Below are positions 1 to 7,254 of a stretch of DNA of 10,804 nt, one piece after another (position 1 is the stretch's first letter; each line of letters starts with the position of its first letter). The stretch is from CAZBDU01 sp964490725 (lineage in GTDB: Bacteria; Spirochaetota; Spirochaetia; SZUA-6; DRHE01): contig CAZBDU010000136.1 in assembly GCA_964490725.1 (NCBI GenBank), forward strand, positions 1-10,804. Reading direction: 5' to 3'. The position numbers and the translations under genes are program-made. Under the pieces are notes generated by a model, which saw only the letters and a program-made list of their open reading frames with translations, searched no databases and had not been told where the DNA came from.

Positions 1-956
1 GCGCTGGGCTTCAGCCCCTGGCAGCGGCGGACCCTGGCGGCCGCCGCCGGCGCTGCGGCCGTGGCCGCACTGTACGACGCGCCCCTGGGGGCGGCGCTCT
101 TCGCGGTGGAGGTGCTCCTCCCGGAGGTGAGCGTGCGCACGGTGGTGCCCACGCTCCTGGCCGCCGCGGCCGCCGGCTTCCTCTCCCGCCTGCTGATGGG
201 CTCCCAGCTGGTGCTGACAGCGCTGCGGGGAAGCCTCCCCTCCATCGGGGGCTCCGGCGCGGCCGTGCTGCTGCCCAGTGCAGTGGTGGGCGCGCTTTCG
301 GGTCTGGCCTCCGTGGCGTTCATCCGGCTGCCGGCCGCCTGGGAGCGGCTCTTCGGCCGTCTGACCCGCGGCAACCCCTGGCTGCGCCACGCCGCCGCCA
401 TGCTGCTCTCCGGGTTGGCGATGGTGGCGATGCAGCGTTTGTGGGGACGCTAGTACGTGGAGGGGCTGGGCTACGCCACCATACGGGACGTGCTGGCGGG
501 CGCTCTCTCGGGGCCCTTCCTCCTGCTCCTGCTGGCGGCGCTGAAGCTGCTGGCCACCTCGCTGGCCCTGGGCACCGGCGCCTCCGGAGGGGTGTTCACC
601 CCCGCTCTGTACGTGGGCTCCACCCTGGGAGCCTGCTGCGCGCTGCTTCTGGCGCGGCTGTTTCCGGGGCCGGCCTTCCCGGTCCGGGTGCTGGCCCTGG
701 CGGGAATGGCGGCGCTGGTGGCGGGGTTACCGGGGCGCCGCTGACCGCAGTGTCGCTGGTCCTGGAGATGACCCGCGAGCCTGGCCTGGCCCTGTCCCTG
801 CTGACAGCCGCCGCTCTGGGCTACGGGGTGCGCAAGCTCTTCCTGAGGGAAAGCGCGTACACCGCCCGCCTGGCCCGGCAGGGACGCCGGGTTGGACAGG
901 CGCTGTTGCGAGAGGATGCCGGCAGGCCGGAGGGGCCCGCCCCGCCGCCCGGGTGA
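1..956 (+). pseudogene. ClC-type chloride channel/antiporter, C-terminal part, disrupted
   Basis: The frame is open from the window edge and reads as the second half of a ClC channel. Visible blocks are AALYDAPLGAALFAVEVLL (about 64-120), GLGYATIRDVLAG (from about 463) and the ion-pathway motif GTGASGGVFTPALYVGS (about 571-621). Two lesions break it. A TAG at 451-453 interrupts the same frame just before YVEGLGYATI, where a CAG (Gln) codon would fit. One base is missing in the G-run at 723-726: the protein leaves frame 1 after GMAALVAG and resumes in frame 3 as TGAPLTAVSLVLEMT, ending with RESAYTARLARQG and a TGA at 954-956. Adding one G restores GVTGAPLTAV. ClC proteins are polytopic membrane proteins that move chloride, often in exchange for protons. 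The N-terminal half, with the first selectivity motif, is outside the window. The gene converges on the operon and shares no obvious role with it. The frameshift alone could be a sequencing error, but with the stop as well, decay is more likely. Confidence 0.85.
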
Positions 957-984
957 GCCGGCCGGCCTCCCCGGCGCCGGTCCC

Positions 985-2100
985 TCAGCGTCCCAGGATC
1001 TTCTTCAGCGCGCCCAGCAGCCGCTGGACGTTCTCCTCCCGTGCGGTGTGGCCCATGAGGCCGATCCTCCAGATCTTTCCCGCCAGCGGGCCCAGGCCGG
1101 CGCCGATCTCGATCCTGTGCTCCCGCAGCAGCCTGCCGCGCACTGCGGCCTCGTCGGCCCCGGCGGGTACCCTCACGGAGTTGAGCATGGGAAGGCGCGA
1201 GTCAGGCTTCACCAGCATCTGGATCCCCAGCTCGGCCAACCCCTGCACCAGAAGTCGGTGGGCGGCAAGGTGGCGGGCAAAGACCGCCTCCATCCCCTCC
1301 TCCTGAATGAGGTGCAGTCCCTGAAGCAGGGCGTAGAGCATGTTGATGGGGGCCGTGTGGTGGTAGGCCCTCCTGGCACCCTCCCAGTAGTTCATGATCA
1401 TGCTCATGTCCAGATACCAGTTGGGAACCTTGCCCTTGCGGTTGAGGATGACCTCCACCGCGCGGGGCGAGAAGGACACAGGCGCCAGCCCGGGCGGCAC
1501 CGACAGGCACTTCTGGCTGCCGCTGTACAGCGCATCAACTCCCCAGGCGTCCAGGGCCACCTCGATCCCCCCCAGGCTGGTGACCGTGTCCACCAGGTAG
1601 AGCTCCTCCCGCCCGCGCAGCAGCTCGCCGATCTCCGCTACCGGGTTGCGAACCCCCGTGGAGGTCTCCGCGTGCACCACCGCCACGATTCGGTAGCTGC
1701 CTTTCTCGAGGCTTGCGGCCACGTGGGCAGGATCCACCGGCGTGCCCCACTCGAACTCCAGCGCCTCGACCTGGGCGCCCAGGCGGCCGGCCACCTCCTG
1801 CATGCGCTTGCCGAACACCCCGTTCGTGAGGACCAGCACCCGGTCCCCCGGCTCCACCAGGTTGGCGAAGCAGGCTTCCATGCCGGCGGAGCCCGTCCCG
1901 GAGACGGGCAGGGTCAAGGGGTTTTCGGTGCGCATGAGCCACTGCAGCAGGCTCTTGATCTGGTCCATGATGGTGATGAAGTCCGGGTCCAGGTGCCCGA
2001 GGGTCTTGCATGCCAGGGCCTGGTACACCGACGAAGGCACGCTGGAGGGGCCGGGCCCCATGAGCAGCACCTCATCGATTCCACTCAGCAGCCTGTGCAA
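985..2100 (-). CDS. Class V aminotransferase, alanine/serine-glyoxylate type
   Basis: This is a PLP-dependent fold-type I aminotransferase of 371 residues, close to the usual length of the alanine-glyoxylate/serine-pyruvate group. MGPGPSSVP (14-22) is the family's N-terminal substrate loop. SGTGSAGMEA (67-76) is the cofactor phosphate-binding turn. HAETSTGV (143-150) and VDTVTSLGG (170-178, with D171 for the pyridine nitrogen) line the site. SGSQKCLSVPPG (193-204) carries the Schiff-base lysine K197. YHHTAPINMLYAL (246-258) and RIGLMGH (345-351, R345 as substrate carboxylate ligand) complete the signature. The enzyme should be cytosolic and transfer an amino group to glyoxylate or another 2-oxo acid; ureidoglycine-glyoxylate and 2-aminoethylphosphonate enzymes are related alternatives. 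The start is a TTG with GGAG seven bases upstream. The next in-frame ATG is inside the GPGP loop and so too late. It is the last gene of the operon, 25 bases after tctA. The donor substrate cannot be read from sequence. Confidence 0.9.
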   Translation of the reverse strand: MHRLLSGIDEVLLMGPGPSSVPSSVYQALACKTLGHLDPDFITIMDQIKSLLQWLMRTENPLTLPVSGTGSAGMEACFANLVEPGDRVLVLTNGVFGKRMQEVAGRLGAQVEALEFEWGTPVDPAHVAASLEKGSYRIVAVVHAETSTGVRNPVAEIGELLRGREELYLVDTVTSLGGIEVALDAWGVDALYSGSQKCLSVPPGLAPVSFSPRAVEVILNRKGKVPNWYLDMSMIMNYWEGARRAYHHTAPINMLYALLQGLHLIQEEGMEAVFARHLAAHRLLVQGLAELGIQMLVKPDSRLPMLNSVRVPAGADEAAVRGRLLREHRIEIGAGLGPLAGKIWRIGLMGHTAREENVQRLLGALKKILGR

Positions 2101-2125
2101 GGTCTCACTCCGTGCCTGGTTTGGC

Positions 2126-3622
2126 TCATGTCTTGCCCTCCTTGAGTTTCCTTCGTATGGCGGGGCTCACCAGAGGGGCCGTGAAGGAGAACAGCGCGAT
2201 CAGCAGGAAAGCCAGGCTGATCGGATGCCTGACGAAGATCGAGGGATCGCCGTTACCGATGATGAGGGACATCCGCAGGTGCTCCTCCAACGCCGGTCCC
2301 AACACGATGGCCAGGAGCATGGGTACCACCGGGAAGTTGTACTTCTTCATGAAAAACCCCAGCACCCCGAAAATCACCATGGTGGCCACGTCCCAGAGGG
2401 AGTTGCGCAGCGCGTAGGCGCCCACGAAGCAGAGCACCGTGATGACGGGAAGCAGGATCCGCTTGGGGACCTGCAGAATCCGCACCCACACCTTGACCGT
2501 CAGCAGGGTGATGATCAGGGTGAGGACGTTGGCCACCAGGAACGCCCAGAAGACACTGTACACGAAGTCGCCGTTCTGCTGGAACAGCAGGGGCCCAGGG
2601 GTCAACCCCTGGATCATCAGGGCGCCCAGCAGGATGGCGGTAATCGGGTCCCCGGGGATGCCCAGGGTGAGCATGGGGATCATGGCTCCGCCGCTCACCC
2701 CGTTGTTGGCGGCCTCCGGAGCGGCCACCCCCTCCGGGATTCCGCTGCCGAACTCCTCCGGATGCTTGGAGATCCTCTTGGCGTAGTCGTAGCTGAGGAA
2801 CACGGCGATGGGACCGCCGGCGCCGGGAATGGCCCCGATCCCGGTCCCCACCACCGCGCCCAGCAGCTGGTACTTCAGCAGACTCACCAGCCTGCCCAGC
2901 TTGGGCAGCAGTCCCGAGATGGTGGCCTGATGCCGGGGAATCACTTCCGTGCCCACGGCCACCGCCTCCAGGATCTGAGAGATGGCGAACAGCCCGATCA
3001 TGGCCGGCAGGAAGGAGATGCCGCTCTGCAGGTCGACGATGCCGAAGGTGAAGCGCGGCACCCCCAGAATCGGGTCCAGCCCGATGGTCATGAAGATCAG
3101 GCCCACCACCCCCGAGATCAGCCCCTTGATCACCGACTTCTGGCCGAAGCTGCAGATCAGGGTGAGCCCCAGCAGCACCAGGGAGAAGAGCTCGGGCGCG
3201 CCGAACTTGAGGGCCACCCGCGCCAGGGTGGGAGCCACCAGCACCAGGCACGCCAGGCTGAAGATCCCTCCCAGAAAGGAGGAGACCACCGCAGTGCCGA
3301 TGGCCTGGCCGGCCTGGCCCTTTCTGGCCATGGGGTAGCCGTCCAGAGCGGTGGCCGAGGCCGAGGGGGTGCCCGGGATGTTCAGCAGAATGGCGGAGAT
3401 CGAGCCGCCGGTCATCCCCGAGGCGAACAGCCCCAGCAGCAGACTGAAGGAGGTGACCGGAGGGAGGGTGAAGGTGAGGGGAAGCAGCAGCACCATCCCG
3501 AGGCTGATGGTCAGCCCCGGCGTGGCGCCGATGAACAGGCCGAAAAGGACTCCCATGACGCTGGCAAACAGGTTCGGGATGCGCAGGACGTCCCCAAGGG
3601 CCGCCAGGGCCACTTGCTGCAT
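2126..3622 (-). CDS. tctA: Tripartite tricarboxylate transporter, large permease subunit TctA
   Basis: This 498-residue, very hydrophobic protein is the large membrane subunit of a TTT transporter, which uses an ion gradient to import a carboxylate delivered by the TctC binding protein. The family hallmark near the N terminus is present: ATPGLTISL (33-41), then GGSISAILLNIPGTPSASA (72-90) and TALDGYPMARKGQAGQAIG (91-109). The internally related second half shows IPGAGGPIAVFLSYDYAKR (265-283), PEAANNGVSGGAMIPMLTL (302-320) and GIPGDPITAILLGALMIQG (321-339). Length is normal and no lesion is seen. The ATG has AGGAGG eight to nine bases upstream, and this site overlaps the end of tctB, 13 bases away, so translation of the two small-molecule permease subunits is probably coupled. 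Substrates known for the family include citrate, tartrate, terephthalate and other acids, so the family alone does not tell the substrate. Confidence 0.97.
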   Translation of the reverse strand: MQQVALAALGDVLRIPNLFASVMGVLFGLFIGATPGLTISLGMVLLLPLTFTLPPVTSFSLLLGLFASGMTGGSISAILLNIPGTPSASATALDGYPMARKGQAGQAIGTAVVSSFLGGIFSLACLVLVAPTLARVALKFGAPELFSLVLLGLTLICSFGQKSVIKGLISGVVGLIFMTIGLDPILGVPRFTFGIVDLQSGISFLPAMIGLFAISQILEAVAVGTEVIPRHQATISGLLPKLGRLVSLLKYQLLGAVVGTGIGAIPGAGGPIAVFLSYDYAKRISKHPEEFGSGIPEGVAAPEAANNGVSGGAMIPMLTLGIPGDPITAILLGALMIQGLTPGPLLFQQNGDFVYSVFWAFLVANVLTLIITLLTVKVWVRILQVPKRILLPVITVLCFVGAYALRNSLWDVATMVIFGVLGFFMKKYNFPVVPMLLAIVLGPALEEHLRMSLIIGNGDPSIFVRHPISLAFLLIALFSFTAPLVSPAIRRKLKEGKT

Positions 3623-3635
3623 GGGTGAGCTCCTC

Positions 3636-4091
3636 CTATAGAAAAGGGATCCCCGGCAGGGGGACCCGGAAGAACTGGTGGAACACGAAGTACACCACCG
3701 CCGTCACCACCACGGAGGTGATGAGAATCTCGCCCCACTTCCTCGACCCGGTGAACAGCATCACGATCACCACGAACGGCGGGGTGACCAGCAGAAACCC
3801 CAGCTGCACCATCCCGACCACGTAGGCCGCGAAGAGCGCCAGCAGCAGGCCGATTCTCAGCACGGCTGCCCCGCTGAGCCGCGGGTTCTCCTCGGCGCTG
3901 CCCTTGCGGGCCAGCGTCCTGCCCAGTAGCAGCAGCGAGAGGAAGGCCAGCAGTGAGGTGAGCACCCAGGGCAGGAAATCCGCGCCCAGGGTGTTGGGCA
4001 GGTTGCGCTTGGGAAGCTGCATGGTCATGGCGGCGTAGCCGGCCACAAAGGCCAGCAGAGAGACCGAGATGACGATGTTCGCCCTTCGCAT
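3636..4091 (-). CDS. tctB: Tripartite tricarboxylate transporter, small permease subunit TctB
   Basis: A 151-residue membrane protein of the TctB family. TctB proteins are poorly conserved, so position between tctC and tctA carries much of the assignment. Hydrophobic stretches lie at about 5-24, 41-57, 77-95, 98-113 and 121-140, fitting four or five membrane segments. The sequence LPNTLGADFLPWVLTSLLA (31-49) after the first helix is typical of the family, and the C terminus VPLPGIPFL is a common TctB ending. The start ATG is preceded by GGAGG nine bases upstream. Its stop codon lies inside the ribosome binding region of tctA. It acts with TctA in the cytoplasmic membrane; the small subunit is thought to assist the large permease, and its exact role is not settled. 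Confidence 0.93.
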   Translation of the reverse strand: MRRANIVISVSLLAFVAGYAAMTMQLPKRNLPNTLGADFLPWVLTSLLAFLSLLLLGRTLARKGSAEENPRLSGAAVLRIGLLLALFAAYVVGMVQLGFLLVTPPFVVIVMLFTGSRKWGEILITSVVVTAVVYFVFHQFFRVPLPGIPFL

Positions 4092-4123
4092 CGGGGTGTC
4101 GCCTCCGTCAAGGAGAAGAGGAA

Positions 4124-4149
4124 GGGGAGGCGGATAAGGCCGCCTCCCC
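4124..4149. other. Strong hairpin between tctC and tctB
   Basis: GGGGAGGCGG (4124-4133) and CCGCCTCCCC (4140-4149) form a perfect 10-bp G+C stem with a six-base loop. In the transcript (minus strand) it lies ten bases after the tctC stop and is followed by a pyrimidine stretch without a clear U-run. It could protect the 3' end of tctC mRNA or act as a partial terminator, so that more binding protein than permease is made. The structure is seen in sequence; its function is inferred. Confidence 0.7.
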
Positions 4150-4158
4150 CGCCCCGGT

Positions 4159-5139
4159 TCATTTCACCAGACCGGCGTCCTTCAGCCCTTTCGCGATCAG
4201 CTCGTTCTGAACCTTCAGATACTCCGCCGTTTCGCTGGGTCCCTTGTAGTCGATGTTGAACCCGGCCTTTGCCGCCACGTCCGCGAAGGCGGGGTCTGCC
4301 GAGGCCTTCTGGAACACGTCGGCCAGCTTGTTCACCACCGGATCGGGCGTGCCTGCCGGCACCGCGATGCCGCGGAACAGCTCGATCACCACGTTGTAGC
4401 CCAGCTCCTTCAGGGTGGGCACGTCCGGCACCGAGGGGTCCCTCTTCTCGGTGGGCATGGCCAGGAGGCGCGCTTGTCCGGCCCTCACCTGGGAGAGGAT
4501 CTCCGGCAGGGGCACGCAGATGGCCTCCACCTCGCCTCCCAGCAGGCTGGGTACCCGCCGCCCGGCTCCCAGGGGAACGTGCACCACGTCGATGCCCGCG
4601 GCGTTGGCCGCGATCACCGCCGTGAGGTGGGTGGCGCTGCCGGTGCCGGCGTTGCCGATCTTGACCTTGCCGGGGTTCTGCTTGGCGTACTGCACGAACG
4701 CTTGAGCCGTCTTCCAGGGGGAGTCGGCCCGCACCGCGATGGGCATGGAGGTGAAGCCGACGTTGCAGACCGCAATGAAGGCCTCGTAGGTGAAGGGGAC
4801 GTTGCCGATGTTCGTGGCGGTCAGGATCGAGGTGGAGTCCCAGCCGATGGTGTATCCGTCGGGCTTGGAGTTCTTGAGCGCCTGGTACATGATCCCACCG
4901 CCGGCGCCCGGTTTGTTCACGGGAACGAAGGGCTGGCCGAAGTACTTCTCCCCCGCCTGCACCAGGATCCTCCCCATGACGTCGGCGGACCCGCCGGCCC
5001 CGAAGGGGATCAGGAACTCCGCGGGCTTGGTGGGATAGGCGGCCGCCGTGGTCTCCGAGCTACCCTCGGCCAAACCGGCAACGGCGACCCCTCCCAGAAG
5101 GACGGCGGTCAGCACCGCCAGAGTCAGTGTTCTCTTCAT
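4159..5139 (-). CDS. tctC: Tripartite tricarboxylate transporter substrate-binding protein TctC (Bug family)
   Basis: This 326-residue exported binding protein is the capture component of the TTT system. A basic N terminus (MKR) and hydrophobic core to about residue 22 form a signal peptide, with likely cleavage near AVA-G or GLA-E. No lipobox cysteine is seen, so it is not an obvious lipoprotein. The mature protein starts with a short Ser/Thr/Ala linker and then the family core: YPTKPAEFLIPFGAGGSADV (35-54), VNKPGAGGGI (74-83), GNAGTGSATHL (162-172), VHVPLGAGRRVPSLLGGEVE (186-205) and PDVPTLKELGYNV (238-250). These surround the ligand, usually a carboxylate bound through its proximal carboxyl group. 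GAGGEKYF-like specificity cannot be read by eye. A GAGGAGG site lies about six bases before the ATG, one of the strongest in the operon. The gene precedes tctB and tctA in the usual order. The ligand is unknown; context favours a sugar-acid-like or cyclic polyol acid. Confidence 0.96.
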   Translation of the reverse strand: MKRTLTLAVLTAVLLGGVAVAGLAEGSSETTAAAYPTKPAEFLIPFGAGGSADVMGRILVQAGEKYFGQPFVPVNKPGAGGGIMYQALKNSKPDGYTIGWDSTSILTATNIGNVPFTYEAFIAVCNVGFTSMPIAVRADSPWKTAQAFVQYAKQNPGKVKIGNAGTGSATHLTAVIAANAAGIDVVHVPLGAGRRVPSLLGGEVEAICVPLPEILSQVRAGQARLLAMPTEKRDPSVPDVPTLKELGYNVVIELFRGIAVPAGTPDPVVNKLADVFQKASADPAFADVAAKAGFNIDYKGPSETAEYLKVQNELIAKGLKDAGLVK

Positions 5140-5174
5140 GCTCTACCTCCTCAAAAATGAGTTTCGATTCGCGG

Positions 5175-6113
5175 CTAACGCCGCGGGGGAACCTCCACCC
5201 CCGCCCAGGCTTCCCGGATGACCCGCTTGGCGTTGGCGATGATTGCCTCCGAGTACTCCTCCGCCAGCAGCGGCCGCACCTCCGCGCTCACCACGGGCTT
5301 GTTGGCCGGGCCCAGGAGCTTCATGTCCAGCAGCAGCTGGAAGAACTGCCGCACCTGCTCGGTGTCGGTTTCCCCGCCGGGAATCCCGAAGCGGGGCTGC
5401 AGGTCCCCGTAGGCGGGATGGCGGCGCTCCCTCATCACGCAGTTGCCCAGGTGGAAATGCAGCGGGTACTTGCTGACCAGCGGGAGCGCCTCCTCGGCCT
5501 TCTCGCCCAGCAGGGGGAAGTGCGACAGGTCCGCCAGCAGCCCGAAGTTCGGATACTTCGCGCACAGGGGGGCGGCCACCTCAGCGGCGTCGCGGAAATG
5601 GCCGATCAGCGCCTTCTTGTCGATGTCACGGTCGAAGATCTTCAAGGTGAGGCCGATGCGGCCCTGCTCGTTCGCGTAGTCGCAGATCTCGGCCAGGGAG
5701 TCCACCAGGATCTTCTTGGCCTCTCCCCGCCTGGCCTCCCCGGGGTCGCGGCCCGACAGCACGCGCACCCAGGAGGCTCCCAGGTCGAAGGCCTCGTCGA
5801 TGCAGCTCTTTACCGAGTCCACCGCCTTCCTTCTCTCCGCAGGATCCAGGTGGTTCAGGCTCAGCTTGTTGGACAGCACCTTGGGCTGGGTGGCGTAGCA
5901 GACCTCCAGGTGGGAAACCTCCAGGAGCTTGCGCGCCTCGTTGCGGACCTTGACATCCCGCATCATCCCCACCTCCACGGCGGTGAAGAAGTCGTCCTCC
6001 ACGATCTTGCGGAGAGTCTCCACGATGGGACCTTCCCCGCGGGACACCTCCGGGAAGGCCTTGAAGTGGACGATCCCCAGCTTCATGAAGTTGTAGATCG
6101 AAAAGTCGCCCAT
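5175..6113 (-). CDS. Sugar phosphate isomerase/epimerase-like TIM-barrel protein
   Basis: The 312 residues fit the xylose-isomerase-like TIM barrel family, which includes hydroxypyruvate isomerase, D-tagatose 3-epimerase and 5-keto-L-gluconate epimerase (IolO). The start MKLGIVHFKAFPE (10-22) is a first barrel strand, and VEVGMMRD (46-53) a second. Probable metal ligands are D195 and H198 in LLADLSHFPLLGE (192-204), H221 in HFHLGN (219-224) and E278 in SAEVRP (276-281). D195 and H221 are 26 residues apart, as in D-tagatose 3-epimerases. The strand GLTLKIFDRDIDKKALIG (154-171) has K158 where the family normally has the first metal-binding glutamate, so the site may be altered. GDLQPRFGIPGGETDTE is the usual lid region. 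The ATG has GAGGAGG upstream, overlapping the dehydrogenase stop 15 bases away. Together with the dehydrogenase and creatininase-family genes it suggests epimerisation of a keto-sugar acid; the substrate is not determined. Confidence 0.85.
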   Translation of the reverse strand: MGDFSIYNFMKLGIVHFKAFPEVSRGEGPIVETLRKIVEDDFFTAVEVGMMRDVKVRNEARKLLEVSHLEVCYATQPKVLSNKLSLNHLDPAERRKAVDSVKSCIDEAFDLGASWVRVLSGRDPGEARRGEAKKILVDSLAEICDYANEQGRIGLTLKIFDRDIDKKALIGHFRDAAEVAAPLCAKYPNFGLLADLSHFPLLGEKAEEALPLVSKYPLHFHLGNCVMRERRHPAYGDLQPRFGIPGGETDTEQVRQFFQLLLDMKLLGPANKPVVSAEVRPLLAEEYSEAIIANAKRVIREAWAGVEVPPRR

Positions 6114-6128
6114 CGTCTCCGGCCCTCC

Positions 6129-7208
6129 TCAGCTGTCCTTCTGCGGATGGATCACCACCTTCATGGCGCCGTCCCGGCGCTCCACGAAGGTCTTGAAGGC
6201 CTCGGTGATCTCCTCCAGGGGGAAGGTGTGGGTGACCAGGGGCTTGCCCGTGATCCTGCCCTGGCTCATCAGCGCCAGGGCCCTGCCGACGCTCATGTTG
6301 CCCTCTCCCCGGACCGTGTAGATATTGACCCCCTCGCGCACGGCGATGGAGATGTCCGCCGTCACCGGGCCCTTGTAGAACGCCAGGATGCAGATCTTGC
6401 CGCCCCGGCGGATGTTCTCCAGAGCCTGCTGCAGTGAGTCCTTGCCGCCGGCGGCCTCCAGCACCAGGTCCACTCCCAGCCCGTCGCTGAGCTCCAGGAT
6501 CCTCTCGTGCAGGTCCTCCCGCTTCACGTTGATCACCTCATCCGCGCCCAGCTTCCTTCCCAGCTCCAGCCGTTCGTCTCTGGTGCCGCTCAGGATCACC
6601 TTTCCGGCGCCCAGCGCCTTGGCCAGCTGCACGCTCATCAACCCGATGGGTCCGGGGCCGATCACCAGCACCGTGTCCCCGGGGATGTAGCCGCCGGCCG
6701 TGTCGATCCCGTAGATGCAGGTCCCGGCGGTGGTGATGATCGTGGACTCGTCGAAGGAGATGTGATCCGGAAGCTTGTAGAGGGTGTTGACGTGGTTGAC
6801 GGCGTACTCGGCGAAGCCGCCGTTTGCGGTCAGCCCGTTGGCCCGGTGCCCCTTGGCCAGGTTGCCGTAGTTCAGGCAGGCGGTGTAATGGCCCATGATG
6901 CAGTTCTTGCAGCGGCCGCACCCCTTGTGGATCTCCACCGCCACCCGGTCCCCCGCCTCGAACTCGTCCACCGTCGGGCCAACGGCCACCACCGTCCCGG
7001 CGTACTCGTGGCCGATGATGAAATCCCCGAAAGGGGGCTGCTTGGGCATGCCGTGGGTCACCACCTTCACGTCGGTCCCGCAGATGCCGCAGGCGGCCAC
7101 CTTCACCAGCACTTCCCCCGGACCCGGCTCGGGCACCGGCCGCTGCTCCACCCTGATGTCATCCAGCCCGTGCAGCACCGCAGCGCGCATCGTCTTGGAT
7201 ATGTTCAT
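6129..7208 (-). CDS. Zinc-dependent medium-chain alcohol/polyol dehydrogenase
   Basis: This cytosolic, NAD(P)-dependent dehydrogenase of the sorbitol/threonine dehydrogenase branch has 359 residues from the chosen start. Catalytic zinc ligands are C40 in ACGICGTD and H67-E68 in GHEYAG. Structural zinc is held by C97, C100, C103 and C111 (CGRCKNCIMGHYTAC), so the lobe is complete. The nucleotide fold starts at VLVIGPGPIG (180-189). After the second strand the sequence is SGTRDERLELGRKLGAD (207-223), with T209-R210 instead of an acidic residue, which hints at NADP use or mixed specificity. The ATG at 7208 is chosen because GAGGAGGAG precedes it by nine to ten bases and homology starts at MRAAVLHG; the frame extends upstream to 7316 but that part overlaps the previous gene and looks non-coding. 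In the operon it would oxidise a hydroxyl group of the imported or partly processed polyol acid. IolM, the zinc dehydrogenase of Thermotoga inositol use, is a plausible functional relative. Confidence 0.92.
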   Translation of the reverse strand: MNISKTMRAAVLHGLDDIRVEQRPVPEPGPGEVLVKVAACGICGTDVKVVTHGMPKQPPFGDFIIGHEYAGTVVAVGPTVDEFEAGDRVAVEIHKGCGRCKNCIMGHYTACLNYGNLAKGHRANGLTANGGFAEYAVNHVNTLYKLPDHISFDESTIITTAGTCIYGIDTAGGYIPGDTVLVIGPGPIGLMSVQLAKALGAGKVILSGTRDERLELGRKLGADEVINVKREDLHERILELSDGLGVDLVLEAAGGKDSLQQALENIRRGGKICILAFYKGPVTADISIAVREGVNIYTVRGEGNMSVGRALALMSQGRITGKPLVTHTFPLEEITEAFKTFVERRDGAMKVVIHPQKDS

Positions 7209-7254
7209 GGCTCTTCGCTCCTCCTCTTCACCTGTAGTCTCTACTCGCCGGACC

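Noticed and set aside
957..984. Bidirectional terminator between the ClC remnant and the aminotransferase
   Set aside because: The gap has overlapping CCGG palindromes that can pair in several ways, but no stable single stem with a U-run could be supported.
2087..2131. Small frame starting at the ATG that overlaps the tctA stop
   Set aside because: It ends after 14 codons and is not in the aminotransferase frame; the TTG at 2100 with GGAG explains the gene better.
1742..3628. A 628-codon open frame on the plus strand opposite tctA and the aminotransferase
   Set aside because: It is low-complexity, charged, and shows no domain, while the minus strand encodes a textbook TctA in the same place.
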